From contig NZ_LMOP01000012.1 of NCBI RefSeq assembly GCF_001423585.1, forward strand, positions 124,001 to 188,000: a stretch of DNA of 64,000 bases, in the 5' to 3' direction. This DNA comes from Xanthomonas sp. Leaf148. GTDB taxonomy: Bacteria; Pseudomonadota; Gammaproteobacteria; Xanthomonadales; Xanthomonadaceae. The notes beneath the pieces were generated by a model, which was given only the letters and a program-made list of their open reading frames with translations, was not told the DNA's origin and searched no databases. Below, in pieces: positions 45,929 to 55,160 of this stretch. The position numbers were made by a program, and so were the translations under genes. Numbering within the stretch: position 1 is the first letter of the stretch; each line of letters starts with the position of its first letter.

Positions 45929-47460
45929 GCGAAAGCAAGAATTTTCATCTGCCCGATCTGGGCGAAGGCCTGCCCGATGCCACCATCGTCGAGTGGTTCG
46001 TCAAGGAGGGCGACACGGTGCGCCTGGACGACCCGCTGGTGTCGATGGAAACCGCCAAGGCGGTGGTCGAGGTGCCGTCGCCGTTTTCCGGCACCGTGGT
46101 CAAGCTGGCCGGTGCGGCCGGCGATGTGATCGTGACCGGCTCCATGCTGGCGCAGTTCGCACTGGATGCCTCGCAGCCGCAACGCGCCGATGGCCAGGAC
46201 ACCGGTCACGGGCATGGTCACGGCGGCAGCGCGCAGGCGGCCACGCCGAGCACCGGACAGAGCGCGGCGGGCCCCACCGAACGCGTGGTCGCCTCCGACA
46301 ACGGTGGCGAAATTGCCGATGCCGACGCAAATGCAGCTTCCGATGCAGCAGGCGAGCGCGATGACGCAGGTACCGTGGTTGGTGCGATGCAGAGCTCCAA
46401 CACCGTGCAAAGCGAACAGGCCATTGCAGTCGGCGGCGTCCGCGCCATGCCGGTGGTGCGCGCGCTCGCGCGCAAGCTGCGCGTGGATCTGACGCAGGTC
46501 CGCGCCACCGGCCCGGACGGCACGGTGACGCTGGCCGACGTGAAGCAGGCTGCCGCGGCCGGGACCGCGCAGCCCTCACCCGGTGCGCAGGGCGCGCCGA
46601 CCTCTCCCGCCAGCGGGAGAGGGGCTTCGTTCGCTGGTGGTTCGATCGCTGAAGGCGGCAGAGCCAATGGGATCGCTGACCAAGGCAGCGATCGACCGGC
46701 AACGGCGACCCTTCTCCCGTCTGCGGGAGAAGGTGCCCGCAGGGCGGATGAGGGCCAGCACCGCTCCGCACTCTCCACCAGCGGCAAACCCATGCGCACC
46801 CAGCCGCCAGGCGTGGTCGCCAAGGGCCAGCCCGAACAGCTCAAGGGCGTGCGGCGCAACATGGCGCGCGTGATGGCCGATGCGCACAGCAAGGTGGTGC
46901 CGACCACGCTCAACGACGACGCCGACCTGCACGCCTGGCAGCCCGGCAACGATGTCACCGTGCGTCTGGTGCGCGCCATCGTGCGTGCCTGCCAGGCCGT
47001 GCCCGCGCTCAACGCCTGGTTCGACGGCGATGCGCTTAGCCGCACCCTGCACAACCAAGTCGATATCGGCATTGCGGTGGATACCGAAGAAGGCCTGTTC
47101 GTGCCGGCGCTGCGCAATGCCGACATGCTGGATGCGTACGGCATCCGCGAAGGCGTCAACCGGCTGCGCCAGCAGGTGGAAACCCGCAGCATCGCCGCCT
47201 CCGAATTGAGCGGTTACACCATCTCGCTGTCCAACTTCGGCATGTTCGCCGGCCGCTACGCCACTCCGGTGGTGGTGCCGCCGTGTGTGGCCATCGTCGC
47301 TGCCGGCCGCGCGCGCTACCAGCTCACCCCGGTGATGGGCGGAGTGGAAACGCACAAGGTGATGCCGCTGTCGCTGACCTTCGATCACCGCGCCGCCACC
47401 GGCGGTGAGGCCGCACGCTTCCTGCGCGCCATGCTGGACGATCTGGCACTGGCGCAGTAA
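45925..47460 (+). CDS. pdhC: Dihydrolipoamide acyltransferase (E2) of the 2-oxoacid dehydrogenase complex
   Basis: The 511-residue E2 core protein has a lipoyl domain at residues about 1-80 with the modified lysine in SMETAKAVVEVPSP. A His/Gly/Ala-rich linker follows, then the peripheral-subunit-binding domain near 170-210 (MPVVRALARKLRVDLTQVRA), a second linker, and the catalytic acyltransferase domain from about 295 (LSFTFDHR-type motif as LSLTFDHRAATGG). The second linker (about 217-277) is largely encoded by two palindromic intergenic-type repeats. A terminator follows 90 bases after the stop. Confidence 0.92.
   Translation: MSESKNFHLPDLGEGLPDATIVEWFVKEGDTVRLDDPLVSMETAKAVVEVPSPFSGTVVKLAGAAGDVIVTGSMLAQFALDASQPQRADGQDTGHGHGHGGSAQAATPSTGQSAAGPTERVVASDNGGEIADADANAASDAAGERDDAGTVVGAMQSSNTVQSEQAIAVGGVRAMPVVRALARKLRVDLTQVRATGPDGTVTLADVKQAAAAGTAQPSPGAQGAPTSPASGRGASFAGGSIAEGGRANGIADQGSDRPATATLLPSAGEGARRADEGQHRSALSTSGKPMRTQPPGVVAKGQPEQLKGVRRNMARVMADAHSKVVPTTLNDDADLHAWQPGNDVTVRLVRAIVRACQAVPALNAWFDGDALSRTLHNQVDIGIAVDTEEGLFVPALRNADMLDAYGIREGVNRLRQQVETRSIAASELSGYTISLSNFGMFAGRYATPVVVPPCVAIVAAGRARYQLTPVMGGVETHKVMPLSLTFDHRAATGGEAARFLRAMLDDLALAQ
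46573..46629 (+). repeat. CCCTCTCCCG-type palindromic repeat inside the E2 gene
   Basis: CCCTCACCCGGTGCG is followed at 46601-46627 by CCTCTCCCGCCAGCGGGAGA and GGGGCTT. It is read in frame as SPASGRGA within the E2 linker. Confidence 0.75.
46709..46754 (+). repeat. CCTTCTCCCG-type palindromic repeat inside the E2 gene
   Basis: CCCTTCTCCCG and CGGGAGAAGG form a stem, followed by TGCCCGCAGGGCGGATGAGG; nearly identical to the intergenic copy at 37043-37087. Translated in frame as LLPSAGEGARRADEG. Confidence 0.85.
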
Positions 47461-47551
47461 TCGCCCTGGCCCATCCACCGGCGGCGTTGCGCCTGCAACG
47501 CTGCCGGTGAAGCGAAAGCCGCAATGGGCACGCGATGGCTGCACAGCACAC

Positions 47552-47579
47552 AAAGCCGCCCGAGATGGGCGGCTTTTTT
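47552..47579 (+). terminator. Terminator of the dehydrogenase operon
   Basis: The 10-bp stem AAAGCCGCCC pairs with GGGCGGCTTT around a 5-nt loop and is followed by TTT. The rest of the gap to the helicase gene (47580-47828) shows nothing recognisable. Confidence 0.88.
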
Positions 47580-47828
47580 GTGAGCATGCAGGTGGACTGA
47601 CGCCATCATGTTGGGGCAATGTCCGCATCAACGTGACGAGGGCTTACAGCGTTGCAGTGAGCTGTATGCAACGCGATTTTGTGCACGGCGCTTCCGAGCG
47701 CACCGCGTGCAGTGTCTTCGGGTCACGCGGGTTGGTTCGCGGATCGGCCGCGACGCCGATCGCGCGCCCAGTCCAATGCGCAGCCCGCAGCGCGCACGCG
47801 CCATCGCCAATCCTGGATAATCGGCGGC

Positions 47829-49118
47829 ATGTCATTTGCCCATCTCTCGCTGTCGCCGCAGCTGCAGCCGTTCTTCGATACCGCGCTGAGCAAGGCCGGT
47901 CATCGCACGCCCACGCCGATCCAGCAGCAGGCGATCCCGCCGATGCTGGCCGGGCGCGACCTGATTGCGATGGCACAGACCGGCTCGGGCAAGACGCTGG
48001 CCTATGCGTTGCCGCTGCTGCAGCAGCGCTGCCTGGCCCCGGACACCGCGCCGCGCGTGCTCGGTGCGCTGGTACTGGTGCCCACGCGCGAACTCGCCGC
48101 ACAGGTGGACGACACGCTACGTCAGCTGGCCGCGCATCTGCCGCGCCGCTTGAAGACGGTGGTCGCCACCGGCGGCAGTTCGATCAACCCGCAGCTATTG
48201 GCGCTGCGCGGCGGTGCCGACATCGTGGTGGCCACGCCCGGCCGGTTGCTGGATCTGGTCGATCACAACGCGCTGCGCCTGGGCGAGGTGGCCACGCTGG
48301 TGCTGGACGAGGCCGACCGCCTGCTGGAGCTGGGCTTCGGCGCCGAGCTTGATCGCATCCTGGCGTTGCTGCCGGCGCAACGGCAGAGCGTGCTGTTTTC
48401 TGCCACCTACCCGCCGGCCATCGCCGCGCTGGCCAAACGCCGGCTGCGCGACCCGCTGCGCATCACCATCGAAGCCACGCCCGAGCAGGCCCCGGCGATC
48501 GAACAGCGCGCCATCGCGGTGGATGCCGGCCAACGCACGCAACTGCTGCGGCACCTACTGACCGAGCACGGCTGGTCGCATGTGCTGGTGTTCGTGGCCA
48601 GCCGCCACACCGCCGACAAGGTCGCCGAAAAACTCACCAAGACCGGCATCAACGCCCAGCCGCTGCACGGCGAATTGAGTCAGGGCCGCCGCGAGCGCAC
48701 CTTGCAAGCATTCAAACAGCACGAGGTACAGGTGCTGGTGGCCACCGATCTGGCCGGGCGCGGCATCGATATCGACGCCTTGCCGGCAGTGCTCAACTAC
48801 GACTTGCCCCGCTCCACCGTGGACTACACCCACCGCATCGGCCGCACTGCGCGCGCCGGCGCCAGTGGCCTGGCGATCAGCTTCATCACTGCCGACAACG
48901 CGCAGCAATGGCGCCTGATCGAAAAACGTCAGGGCCTGCGCGTACCGACCAGCGTGGTCGAAGGCTTCGAGCCGACCCCGGCCGATGCAGCTGCCGGCAA
49001 CGTGCACGGCACAACGGTGCGTGCACCGGATGACAACGGCGGCATCAAGGGCAAGCGGCCCAGCAAGAAGGACAAACTACGCGCCGCGTCGCAGGCGCAG
49101 TCCGACAAGCCAGGCTGA
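47829..49118 (+). CDS. DEAD-box ATP-dependent RNA helicase (RhlE-like)
   Basis: The 429-residue helicase shows the full motif set. The Q motif is FDTALSKAGHRTPTPIQQQA, Walker A AQTGSGKT, Ia PTRELAAQ, Ib GG and TPGRLLDL, II DEAD, III SAT, V ATDLAGRGIDID and VI HRIGRTARAG. A basic Lys/Arg-rich tail (GKRPSKKDKLRAASQ) probably aids RNA binding. It resembles RhlE more than RhlB or DbpA, but subfamily assignment is tentative. It follows a terminator, so it has its own promoter. Confidence 0.92.
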   Translation: MSFAHLSLSPQLQPFFDTALSKAGHRTPTPIQQQAIPPMLAGRDLIAMAQTGSGKTLAYALPLLQQRCLAPDTAPRVLGALVLVPTRELAAQVDDTLRQLAAHLPRRLKTVVATGGSSINPQLLALRGGADIVVATPGRLLDLVDHNALRLGEVATLVLDEADRLLELGFGAELDRILALLPAQRQSVLFSATYPPAIAALAKRRLRDPLRITIEATPEQAPAIEQRAIAVDAGQRTQLLRHLLTEHGWSHVLVFVASRHTADKVAEKLTKTGINAQPLHGELSQGRRERTLQAFKQHEVQVLVATDLAGRGIDIDALPAVLNYDLPRSTVDYTHRIGRTARAGASGLAISFITADNAQQWRLIEKRQGLRVPTSVVEGFEPTPADAAAGNVHGTTVRAPDDNGGIKGKRPSKKDKLRAASQAQSDKPG

Positions 49119-49178
49119 GAGCGGCCGACAGGCCGCAGCGAGCAGTTGTCACCGGATGTGCGTGGCCACTCCACTGGC
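49119..49178. other. Short GC-rich stem after the helicase
   Basis: GCGGCC-GACA-GGCCGC follows the stop by 2 bases; it is short and lacks a T-run. With TIR copy 5 and 49319-49536, where nothing else is seen, the gene-free stretch is 418 bases. Confidence 0.4.
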
Positions 49179-49318
49179 TAATAGTGGCTAATAAACGTAG
49201 CGAGCAGTCGTCAGCTGGGTGTGGACGGCGCGCTCGAAACCCTCGTATACGAGTCCGATTCCGAGCACCGGCCGCGCACGCCTGGCGGTGAGCACAGTCG
49301 TTTTGTTAGCCGCTCTCA
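49179..49318 (+). repeat. TIR element copy 5
   Basis: The left end is TAATAGTGGCTAATAAACG and the right end GTCGTTTTGTTAGCCGCTCT. The core GCGAGCAGTCGTCAGCTGGG and GCACCGGCCGCGCACGCCTG is strongly conserved; the middle is replaced near 49245-49260. Confidence 0.85.
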
Positions 49319-49536
49319 GCGCGAGCGGCAGATGCCGCTACTTATCGCCAGCAGGCGAGGCCATCGTCCGTCAGCCAGCCGAAAGCGCTTGCTGGAGCAC
49401 TGCAACCGTCGTGTGAGCCATGCCACTGGCATCCGGAAGACGAGACGCGCAATCCATTCGGTCCGACGCCGGTCATAACGCGACAGGGATCGGTCGTCCC
49501 GCAGCGGTGCGCCGCCACGGGAGGAGAGCGAAGACA

Positions 49537-49869
49537 TCAGTCCTGCTCGAAATCCAGCTCGCCACCGGCCAGCGCATCGCCATCGGCACGCGGAACGCGC
49601 TTGCCCGGCTTGCGCAGGATTTCCACAAAGAACTGGTCGCCGCCTTCGCCGGTCAGCGCATTAATCGCACGGATCAACTCGGCCGGCGGCAGCGGCGCGG
49701 CGCTGGCCTCGTCCACCCCGAAGCGCATGTCGAAGTCCCAGTAGTCCGCGCCTTCGGGCAGGTCCTTGCGGCGCTCGCGGCGGATGTATTTGCGGATATC
49801 GTTCTTGCTGGCTTCCAGCAGACGGTCGCGGTTCTTGCCTTCGAGGTTGAGCTGGTAGGTCTTGCGCAT
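49537..49869 (-). CDS. DUF6172 family protein
   Basis: The 110-residue cytoplasmic protein of unknown function has a conserved N-terminus (MRKTYQLNLEGKNRDRLLEA) and YIRRERRKDLPEGADYWDFD, which I associate with DUF6172. It ends in an acidic ELDFEQD tail. The start is the ATG at 49869; a longer frame upstream lacks similarity and has no ribosome-binding site. It stands alone between TIR copy 5 and the RND operon. Confidence 0.8.
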   Translation of the reverse strand: MRKTYQLNLEGKNRDRLLEASKNDIRKYIRRERRKDLPEGADYWDFDMRFGVDEASAAPLPPAELIRAINALTGEGGDQFFVEILRKPGKRVPRADGDALAGGELDFEQD

Positions 49870-50108
49870 GGGGACATCGTTCCGGAACTGGCCGTCTATT
49901 GTGAGGCCACGCGGGCGTTGTGGGTGAATCGGCGGCTGTCCGGGCGGGATTCGGGCCTGCACTGCGACCGAAGCCAGGAACCTCCTCCCAACGCGTACCG
50001 GTCCTGGCCTTCGGGCGGAAGCTCGGCCAATCCGTTGAGACACCGCGCCGCTGCAACGCTGCAATGGAAGTGGAGTGGGAATCGAGCGAGCGACACTGCC
50101 ACGCGATC

Positions 50109-50139
50109 TCTGCGACGGGGCTCTGGTCACCGTCGCAGA
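50109..50139 (-). terminator. Possible terminator of the RND efflux operon
   Basis: A 10-bp perfect stem, TCTGCGACGG with its complement, surrounds an 11-nt loop, 7 bases beyond the permease stop. There is no T-run. The rest of 49870-50145 shows nothing else. Confidence 0.5.
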
Positions 50140-50145
50140 CCCACC

Positions 50146-53100
50146 TCATGCGTCCTTGGTAGGCGTCGGTGCGCCGCTGTTCTCCGGGCGGATCTTGAAC
50201 CAGATCGAATACATCGCCGGCAGGAACACCAAGGTCAGGATGGTGCCGGCCAGGGTGCCGCCGATCAGCGTGTACGCCAGCGTGCCCCAGAACACCGAAT
50301 GGGTCAGCGGGATGAAGGCCAGAATCGCGGCCAGTGCGGTCAGGATCACCGGGCGCGCACGTTGCACGGTGGCTTCCACCAGCGCGTGGAACGGGTCCAG
50401 CCCTTCGGCTTCGTTGTGATGGATCTGCCCGATCAGGATCAGCGTGTTGCGCATCAGGATGCCCGACAACGCGATCAACCCCACCAACGCATTGATGCCG
50501 AATGGTTGCTGGAACACGATCAACGTCGGCACCACACCGATCAAGCCGAGCGGGCTGGTCAGAAACACCATCACCATCGCCGAGATCGAACGCACCTGCA
50601 GGATGATGATCAGCAAGGTGGCGGCCAGCATGATCGGGAACAGCGGCAGCATCGCGGCGGTGGCCTTGCCGGATTCTTCGATGGAACCGGCTTCGATGAT
50701 GCGATAGCCGCTCGGTAGCTTTTCGATGATTGGCTGCAACTGTTTGGTGATCGCGGCCGAGACATCCGGCGGCTGCAACTTGTCGTCGACGTCGCCGCCG
50801 ACGGTGATCGTCGGCACGCGATCGCGGCGGCGCATGATCGGCTCTTCCATGCGCACATCCACCTTGCCCACCTGCGACAGCGGCACGCGCTGGCCGTTGG
50901 CGCCTGCCAGGGTGAAATCGGCAATGCGTGCGGGATCAAAGCGCGTGTCGCCGGCCGAACGGGCCACCACCTGCACGCTGCGGATATCCTCGCGCACCAG
51001 CGTGATCGGCACGCCACTGAGCAGGAACTGCAACTGTTGCGCGACGGCGGTGGAGGTCAGCCCCACTGCCTGCAGACGGTCCTGGTCCAGACTGAAATGC
51101 AGCGTAGGTGTGCGCGTGCCCCAGTCGCTGTTGACGGTCCGCAGCATCGGGCTGTCCTGCATGACCTGCTTGACCTGCGCGGCGATGCCACGCAGCACCT
51201 GCGGGTCGGCACCGCTGACCCGGTAGGCCACCGGAAATTGCGAGTACGGGCCGAAAGTGAGTTGGGTCACGCGCACACGCGCTTCCGGCGCCAGCCCTTC
51301 TGCGACGGCCTGACGTAAGCGCAGCTTCAATGCATCGCGTTGTTGCTGGTCGTCGGTGCGGATCACGATCTTGGCGAAGGACGGGTCCGGCAGTTCAGGG
51401 CCCATCGCCAGGTAGAAGCGCGGCGCGCCCTGGCCGATGTACGCGGTGACAATCTTCGCCTCGTCCTGCTTGGCCAGCCAGGCTTCCACTTTGGCCGCCG
51501 CGGCGCTGGTCTGGTTGATCGAGGTGCCGTACGGCAGCTGCACTTCGACCAGCACTTCTGGGCGATCGGAGATCGGGAAGAACTGCTTCTTGACGATGCC
51601 CATGCCCAGGATCGCCACCACGAACAGCCCCACCACCGCGCCGGCCACCAGCCACTTGCGCGCAATCACGCGTGACAGCGCGGCACGGAAGCGGTTGTAG
51701 CGCGGTGTGTCGTACATCGCGGCGTGGCCGCCTTCGACCTTCTTCAGGTCCGGCAGCATCTTGACGCCCAGGTAAGGCGTAAACACCACCGCCACCACCC
51801 ACGACACGATCAACGCGATGCCCACGATCCAGAACATGTTGCTGGTGTATTCGCCGGCGGTGGAGGCAGCAAACCCGTTGGGCATGAAGCCGACCGCGGT
51901 CACCAGGGTGCCGGACAACATCGGCGCGGCGGTGTGGCTCCACGCATACGCCGAGGCGGCGACGCGGCTATAGCCTTCCTCCATTTTCACCACCATCATT
52001 TCGATCGCGATGATGGCGTCGTCCACCAACAACCCCAGCGCCAGGATCAACGAGCCCAGCGTGATGCGGTCGAAGTTCTTGCCGGTGGCCAGCATCACCA
52101 CGAACACCGCAGCCAGCGTCAGCGGCACCGCTGCCGCCACCACGATACCCACGCGCCAGCCCATGCTGACGAAGCACACCAGCATCACCACCAGCAGCGC
52201 GACAAAGAACTTGGTCATGAATTCGCCCACCGACGCGTCGATGTTGACCGCCTGGTCGGTGACCTTGCTCAGGCGCATGCCCAGGGGCAATTCGGTATTG
52301 ATTGCGCTCACTTCGCTGTCCAGCGATTTACCCAGATCCAGGCCGTTCCAGCCGTCGCGCATGATGATGCCGAGCAGCAACGCTTGCTCGCCGCCGCTGC
52401 GGATGATGAAGGTGGACGGATCTTCGTAACCGCGTTTGACCGTGGCGATATCCGACAGCTTCAGGGTGCGGCCCTGCACCACCAACGGGGTATCGCGAAT
52501 CTTCTGCAGGTTATCCAGCGCGCCATCCAGGCGGATGAACACCTGCGGGCCGCGCGTTTCCACCGAGCCGGCCGCATTCAACGCGTTCTGGGTGTTGAGC
52601 GCGGCAAACACGTCCTGCGGGCTGACGCCCAAGGTGGCCAGACGCTCGTGCGAGAACTCGACAAAGATACGTTCGGGCTGCTCGCCGATGATGTTGACCT
52701 TCTTGACGCCCGGCACATGCAGGATGCGCTGGCGCAGCGTTTCCGCATCGCGTGCAAGCAACCGTTGCGGCTCGCCCTTTGCCTTGAGCGCGAACAGCGC
52801 AAAGGTGACGTCGGCATATTCGTCGTTGATCATCGGCCCGATCACCCCGGCCGGCAGATTGCCCACTTCATCGCCGGCTTTCTTGCGCGCCTGATAGAAC
52901 TGCTCCTGCACCTGGCCGGGCGGTGTGCTGTCCAGCAAGGTCAAGGTGGTGAATGCAAGACCGGGGCGGGTGTAGGTTTCGGTGCGGTCGTACCAGCGCA
53001 GTTCCTGCATGCGCTTTTCGAGTTTTTCGGCAACCTGGTCCTGCATTTCCTGCGGCGTGGCGCCGGGCCAGGCGGTGATGATCGTCATCACCTTGACGGT

Positions 53101-53235
53101 GAATGCCGGGTCTTCCGCACGACCGAGTTTGAGAAACGCGACCAGGCCGGCCAGCGAAATCAGCACGAGCAGAAACAGCGTGATCGAGCGCTCGCGGACG
53201 GCTAGCGCAGAGAGATTGAATCGGCCCTCGCTCAC
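50146..53235 (-). CDS. RND efflux pump inner-membrane permease
   Basis: The 1029-residue AcrB/HAE1-like transporter has a first membrane helix SITLFLLVLISLAGLVAFL and two large periplasmic loops. The proton-relay aspartates are in LGLLVDDAIIAIEMM, and a second helix bundle holds GIVVAAAVPLTLAAVFVVML and GILMRNTLILIGQI. The GTG start at 53235 overlaps the adaptor stop by 4 bases (GTGA) and has AGGAG upstream. It is driven by proton exchange; likely substrates are drugs or lipophilic compounds, unknown here. Confidence 0.93.
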   Translation of the reverse strand: MSEGRFNLSALAVRERSITLFLLVLISLAGLVAFLKLGRAEDPAFTVKVMTIITAWPGATPQEMQDQVAEKLEKRMQELRWYDRTETYTRPGLAFTTLTLLDSTPPGQVQEQFYQARKKAGDEVGNLPAGVIGPMINDEYADVTFALFALKAKGEPQRLLARDAETLRQRILHVPGVKKVNIIGEQPERIFVEFSHERLATLGVSPQDVFAALNTQNALNAAGSVETRGPQVFIRLDGALDNLQKIRDTPLVVQGRTLKLSDIATVKRGYEDPSTFIIRSGGEQALLLGIIMRDGWNGLDLGKSLDSEVSAINTELPLGMRLSKVTDQAVNIDASVGEFMTKFFVALLVVMLVCFVSMGWRVGIVVAAAVPLTLAAVFVVMLATGKNFDRITLGSLILALGLLVDDAIIAIEMMVVKMEEGYSRVAASAYAWSHTAAPMLSGTLVTAVGFMPNGFAASTAGEYTSNMFWIVGIALIVSWVVAVVFTPYLGVKMLPDLKKVEGGHAAMYDTPRYNRFRAALSRVIARKWLVAGAVVGLFVVAILGMGIVKKQFFPISDRPEVLVEVQLPYGTSINQTSAAAAKVEAWLAKQDEAKIVTAYIGQGAPRFYLAMGPELPDPSFAKIVIRTDDQQQRDALKLRLRQAVAEGLAPEARVRVTQLTFGPYSQFPVAYRVSGADPQVLRGIAAQVKQVMQDSPMLRTVNSDWGTRTPTLHFSLDQDRLQAVGLTSTAVAQQLQFLLSGVPITLVREDIRSVQVVARSAGDTRFDPARIADFTLAGANGQRVPLSQVGKVDVRMEEPIMRRRDRVPTITVGGDVDDKLQPPDVSAAITKQLQPIIEKLPSGYRIIEAGSIEESGKATAAMLPLFPIMLAATLLIIILQVRSISAMVMVFLTSPLGLIGVVPTLIVFQQPFGINALVGLIALSGILMRNTLILIGQIHHNEAEGLDPFHALVEATVQRARPVILTALAAILAFIPLTHSVFWGTLAYTLIGGTLAGTILTLVFLPAMYSIWFKIRPENSGAPTPTKDA

Positions 53236-54380
53236 GGCTGCGCTCCTGCCGCGGTGGCGGTCTTGGACGCAGTCGTTGCGGTGGTGCCGGCGGCGTTGGC
53301 GCCGGCAATGCGTACCTGCTCGCCTTCGCGCAACAGGTGCGCGCCCAGCGCCACGATGCGCTCGCCACGTGCCAGCGTGCCGGCGACGTTGGCGTGGTCG
53401 TCGTCCAGCCCCAGCACCGTCACCGGCCGCCAACTCAACTTGGCCGGTTGACCGGCAATCACCCACACGCCCGGCCCCTTTCCGGCATCGAACACCGCGG
53501 CCAGCGGCACCTGCAGGCCGGTTTGTGTGCCGGTGGCCGCGCCATCGGCAATGCGGATGCTGACCGTGGTGCCCAACGGCGCCTGCGCAAGCGCGCCGTC
53601 GAGCACGTAACGCGCCTCGAAGGTGCGGGTGAGCCGGTCGGCGCTTTCGGACAGCTGACGCAAGGTGGCGGGAACGCTCACGGCGGCATTGCCGAACAAG
53701 GTGGCCTGCGCGACGGAACCGACCTGCGGGCGCAGCGTTTCCGGCAACTGGATCACCGCTTCGCGGGGGCCGGCATGCGCCAGGCGCACCACCGGCTGCC
53801 CGGCGGCGACCACCTGGCCGGGCTCGACCAGCGTCTCCATCACCACGCCGTCGGCATCGGCCAGCAGATCGGTGTAGCGGTTGGCGTTGCGTGCCACATC
53901 GGCCTGGGCCTGGGCGGCGCTCAGCTGCGCCTTGGCGGCGTCGGCGGCGGCCTTGATCTGGTCGTACGCAGAAGCTGAGATGGCGCCGGTGCCGCGCAGA
54001 TCGCGGTAACGCGCTTCATCGTCGGCGGTCTGCTGGGCACGGGCCCTGGCGGCGGCCACCGCGTCCTGCTGCGCCTTTGCAGCCAGTTGCAGGTCGATCG
54101 GGTCGATCCGCAGCAGCGGTTGCCCGCGCTTGACGCGCTGGCCGGCATCGACAAGCCGCTCGGACACCTTGCCGGCAACCCGAAAGCCCAGATCGCTCTG
54201 GACCCGGGCCGCGACGGTGCCGGAGAAACTGCGCGCCGCGCTGCTGGCGTCGGCCACCGTGGCCGCCCGGACCAGCGGCGTGGCGGTGCGTGGATCGGGC
54301 TGCGCCTTGCCACCGCACGCAATCAGTGCCAGCGGCAGGACACACAGGACGGTAGAGGTAACAAGGCGGCGCCGAAGCAT
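53232..54380 (-). CDS. RND efflux periplasmic adaptor (membrane fusion protein)
   Basis: The 382-residue adaptor has a lipoprotein signal (LALIAC, cysteine 22), so it is anchored in the inner membrane. A lipoyl-like half is marked by SDLGFRVAGKVSERLVDAGQ and RGQPLLRIDP. An alpha-hairpin (about 90-165, Ala/Gln-rich coiled coil) and beta-barrel domains follow. It links the permease to the outer-membrane channel. A perfect palindrome upstream (54423-54450) probably operates this operon. Confidence 0.93.
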   Translation of the reverse strand: MLRRRLVTSTVLCVLPLALIACGGKAQPDPRTATPLVRAATVADASSAARSFSGTVAARVQSDLGFRVAGKVSERLVDAGQRVKRGQPLLRIDPIDLQLAAKAQQDAVAAARARAQQTADDEARYRDLRGTGAISASAYDQIKAAADAAKAQLSAAQAQADVARNANRYTDLLADADGVVMETLVEPGQVVAAGQPVVRLAHAGPREAVIQLPETLRPQVGSVAQATLFGNAAVSVPATLRQLSESADRLTRTFEARYVLDGALAQAPLGTTVSIRIADGAATGTQTGLQVPLAAVFDAGKGPGVWVIAGQPAKLSWRPVTVLGLDDDHANVAGTLARGERIVALGAHLLREGEQVRIAGANAAGTTATTASKTATAAGAQP

Positions 54381-54422
54381 GGGAATCCCGAAGCAAGCTG
54401 ATGAAGGCTCGCATCCTGGGAC

Positions 54423-54450
54423 TTGTGACTATTTCAGTCAATAGTCACAA
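54423..54450. promoter_or_regulatory. TetR-type operator upstream of the efflux adaptor gene
   Basis: Perfect 11-bp arms (TTGTGACTATT and complement) are separated by 6 bases. On the minus strand TTGACT in the middle may be a -35 box, so bound repressor would block the promoter. The site shares GTGAC-N14-GTCAC, including ATTTC at the same offset, with the site at 55112-55135. Confidence 0.75.
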
Positions 54451-54456
54451 CCAAAT

Positions 54457-55074
54457 TTATGGAGCCAGGCTCCTGAGCACCAGCGCCGACAGCAGCGCCG
54501 GCACCTCGCTAACGTGCTCCAGGCTGTGTTGCAGCAGCACCGGGCTGATATACGGCCGCATCACCAGATAGACCGCCTGCACCATCTCGTCCAATGGCGT
54601 CTTGCGCTCGAAATCCCCGTTCTGCCGCCCCTGCAACAGGATCTCCTGCAGCAGCGCCTGGACATGCGTTTCATAGGCGATCACCGGCGGCCAGCGCTCG
54701 GTCGCCGCGGAGGTGGCAATCTCATACAACTTACGATCGCGCGAGTACAACCGCAGGCTGGCCTCGATAATCACCTTGAAAAGACTGCGTAATTTCTCCG
54801 GCGGCGACGCAGCGGCAGCCACCGCCGCCAGCACTTCGGTCTCGATCTCGCGCAGGCAGTGGCCGCAGATCATCTCGCCGATGGCCTGCTTGGACTCGAA
54901 GAACTTGTAGATATACGCCTTGGAAAAACCAACGGCCTTGGCCAGGTCGGACACGGCGGTCTTCTCGTAGCCATAGCGGCTGAAATGCTCGGTGGCGGCG
55001 ATCACGATCTGGTCGCGCACCTCGTGATCGGCCGGACCGCGGCCCGAAACGGGGTAACTGGATGCTTTGCTCAT
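54457..55074 (-). CDS. TetR/AcrR-family repressor of the efflux locus
   Basis: The 205-residue regulator has the TetR N-terminal helix-turn-helix at about 20-66: ATEHFSRYGYEKTAVSDLAK then VGFSKAYIYKFFESKQAIGE. The C-terminal ligand domain is variable, so the inducer is unknown. It lies between the adaptor gene (same strand, 76 bases downstream) and the outer-membrane channel gene (divergent). Matching palindromes on both sides indicate that it represses both units and itself. Confidence 0.92.
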   Translation of the reverse strand: MSKASSYPVSGRGPADHEVRDQIVIAATEHFSRYGYEKTAVSDLAKAVGFSKAYIYKFFESKQAIGEMICGHCLREIETEVLAAVAAAASPPEKLRSLFKVIIEASLRLYSRDRKLYEIATSAATERWPPVIAYETHVQALLQEILLQGRQNGDFERKTPLDEMVQAVYLVMRPYISPVLLQHSLEHVSEVPALLSALVLRSLAP

Positions 55075-55111
55075 GTCGACAGCTTAGCGCCGCCGCCCGC
55101 GACTTACAAAA

Positions 55112-55135
55112 GTGACCATTTCGTATTACAGTCAC
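55112..55135. promoter_or_regulatory. Second TetR-type operator, between tetR and the outer-membrane channel gene
   Basis: GTGACCATTTC, 7 bases, then AGTCAC; the outer half-sites and spacing match the palindrome at 54423-54450 (GTGACTATTTC, 7 bases, AGTCAC). It lies 26 bases before the channel start and 37 bases before the tetR start, suitable for controlling both. Confidence 0.7.
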
Positions 55136-55160
55136 TCATCGTTGCCACTCTGGTTCTGTC

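Noticed and set aside
51724..53205. Long plus-strand frame across the RND permease gene
   Set aside because: Composition (His, Arg, Gln, Asp) is that of an antisense shadow; the minus strand encodes a clear permease.
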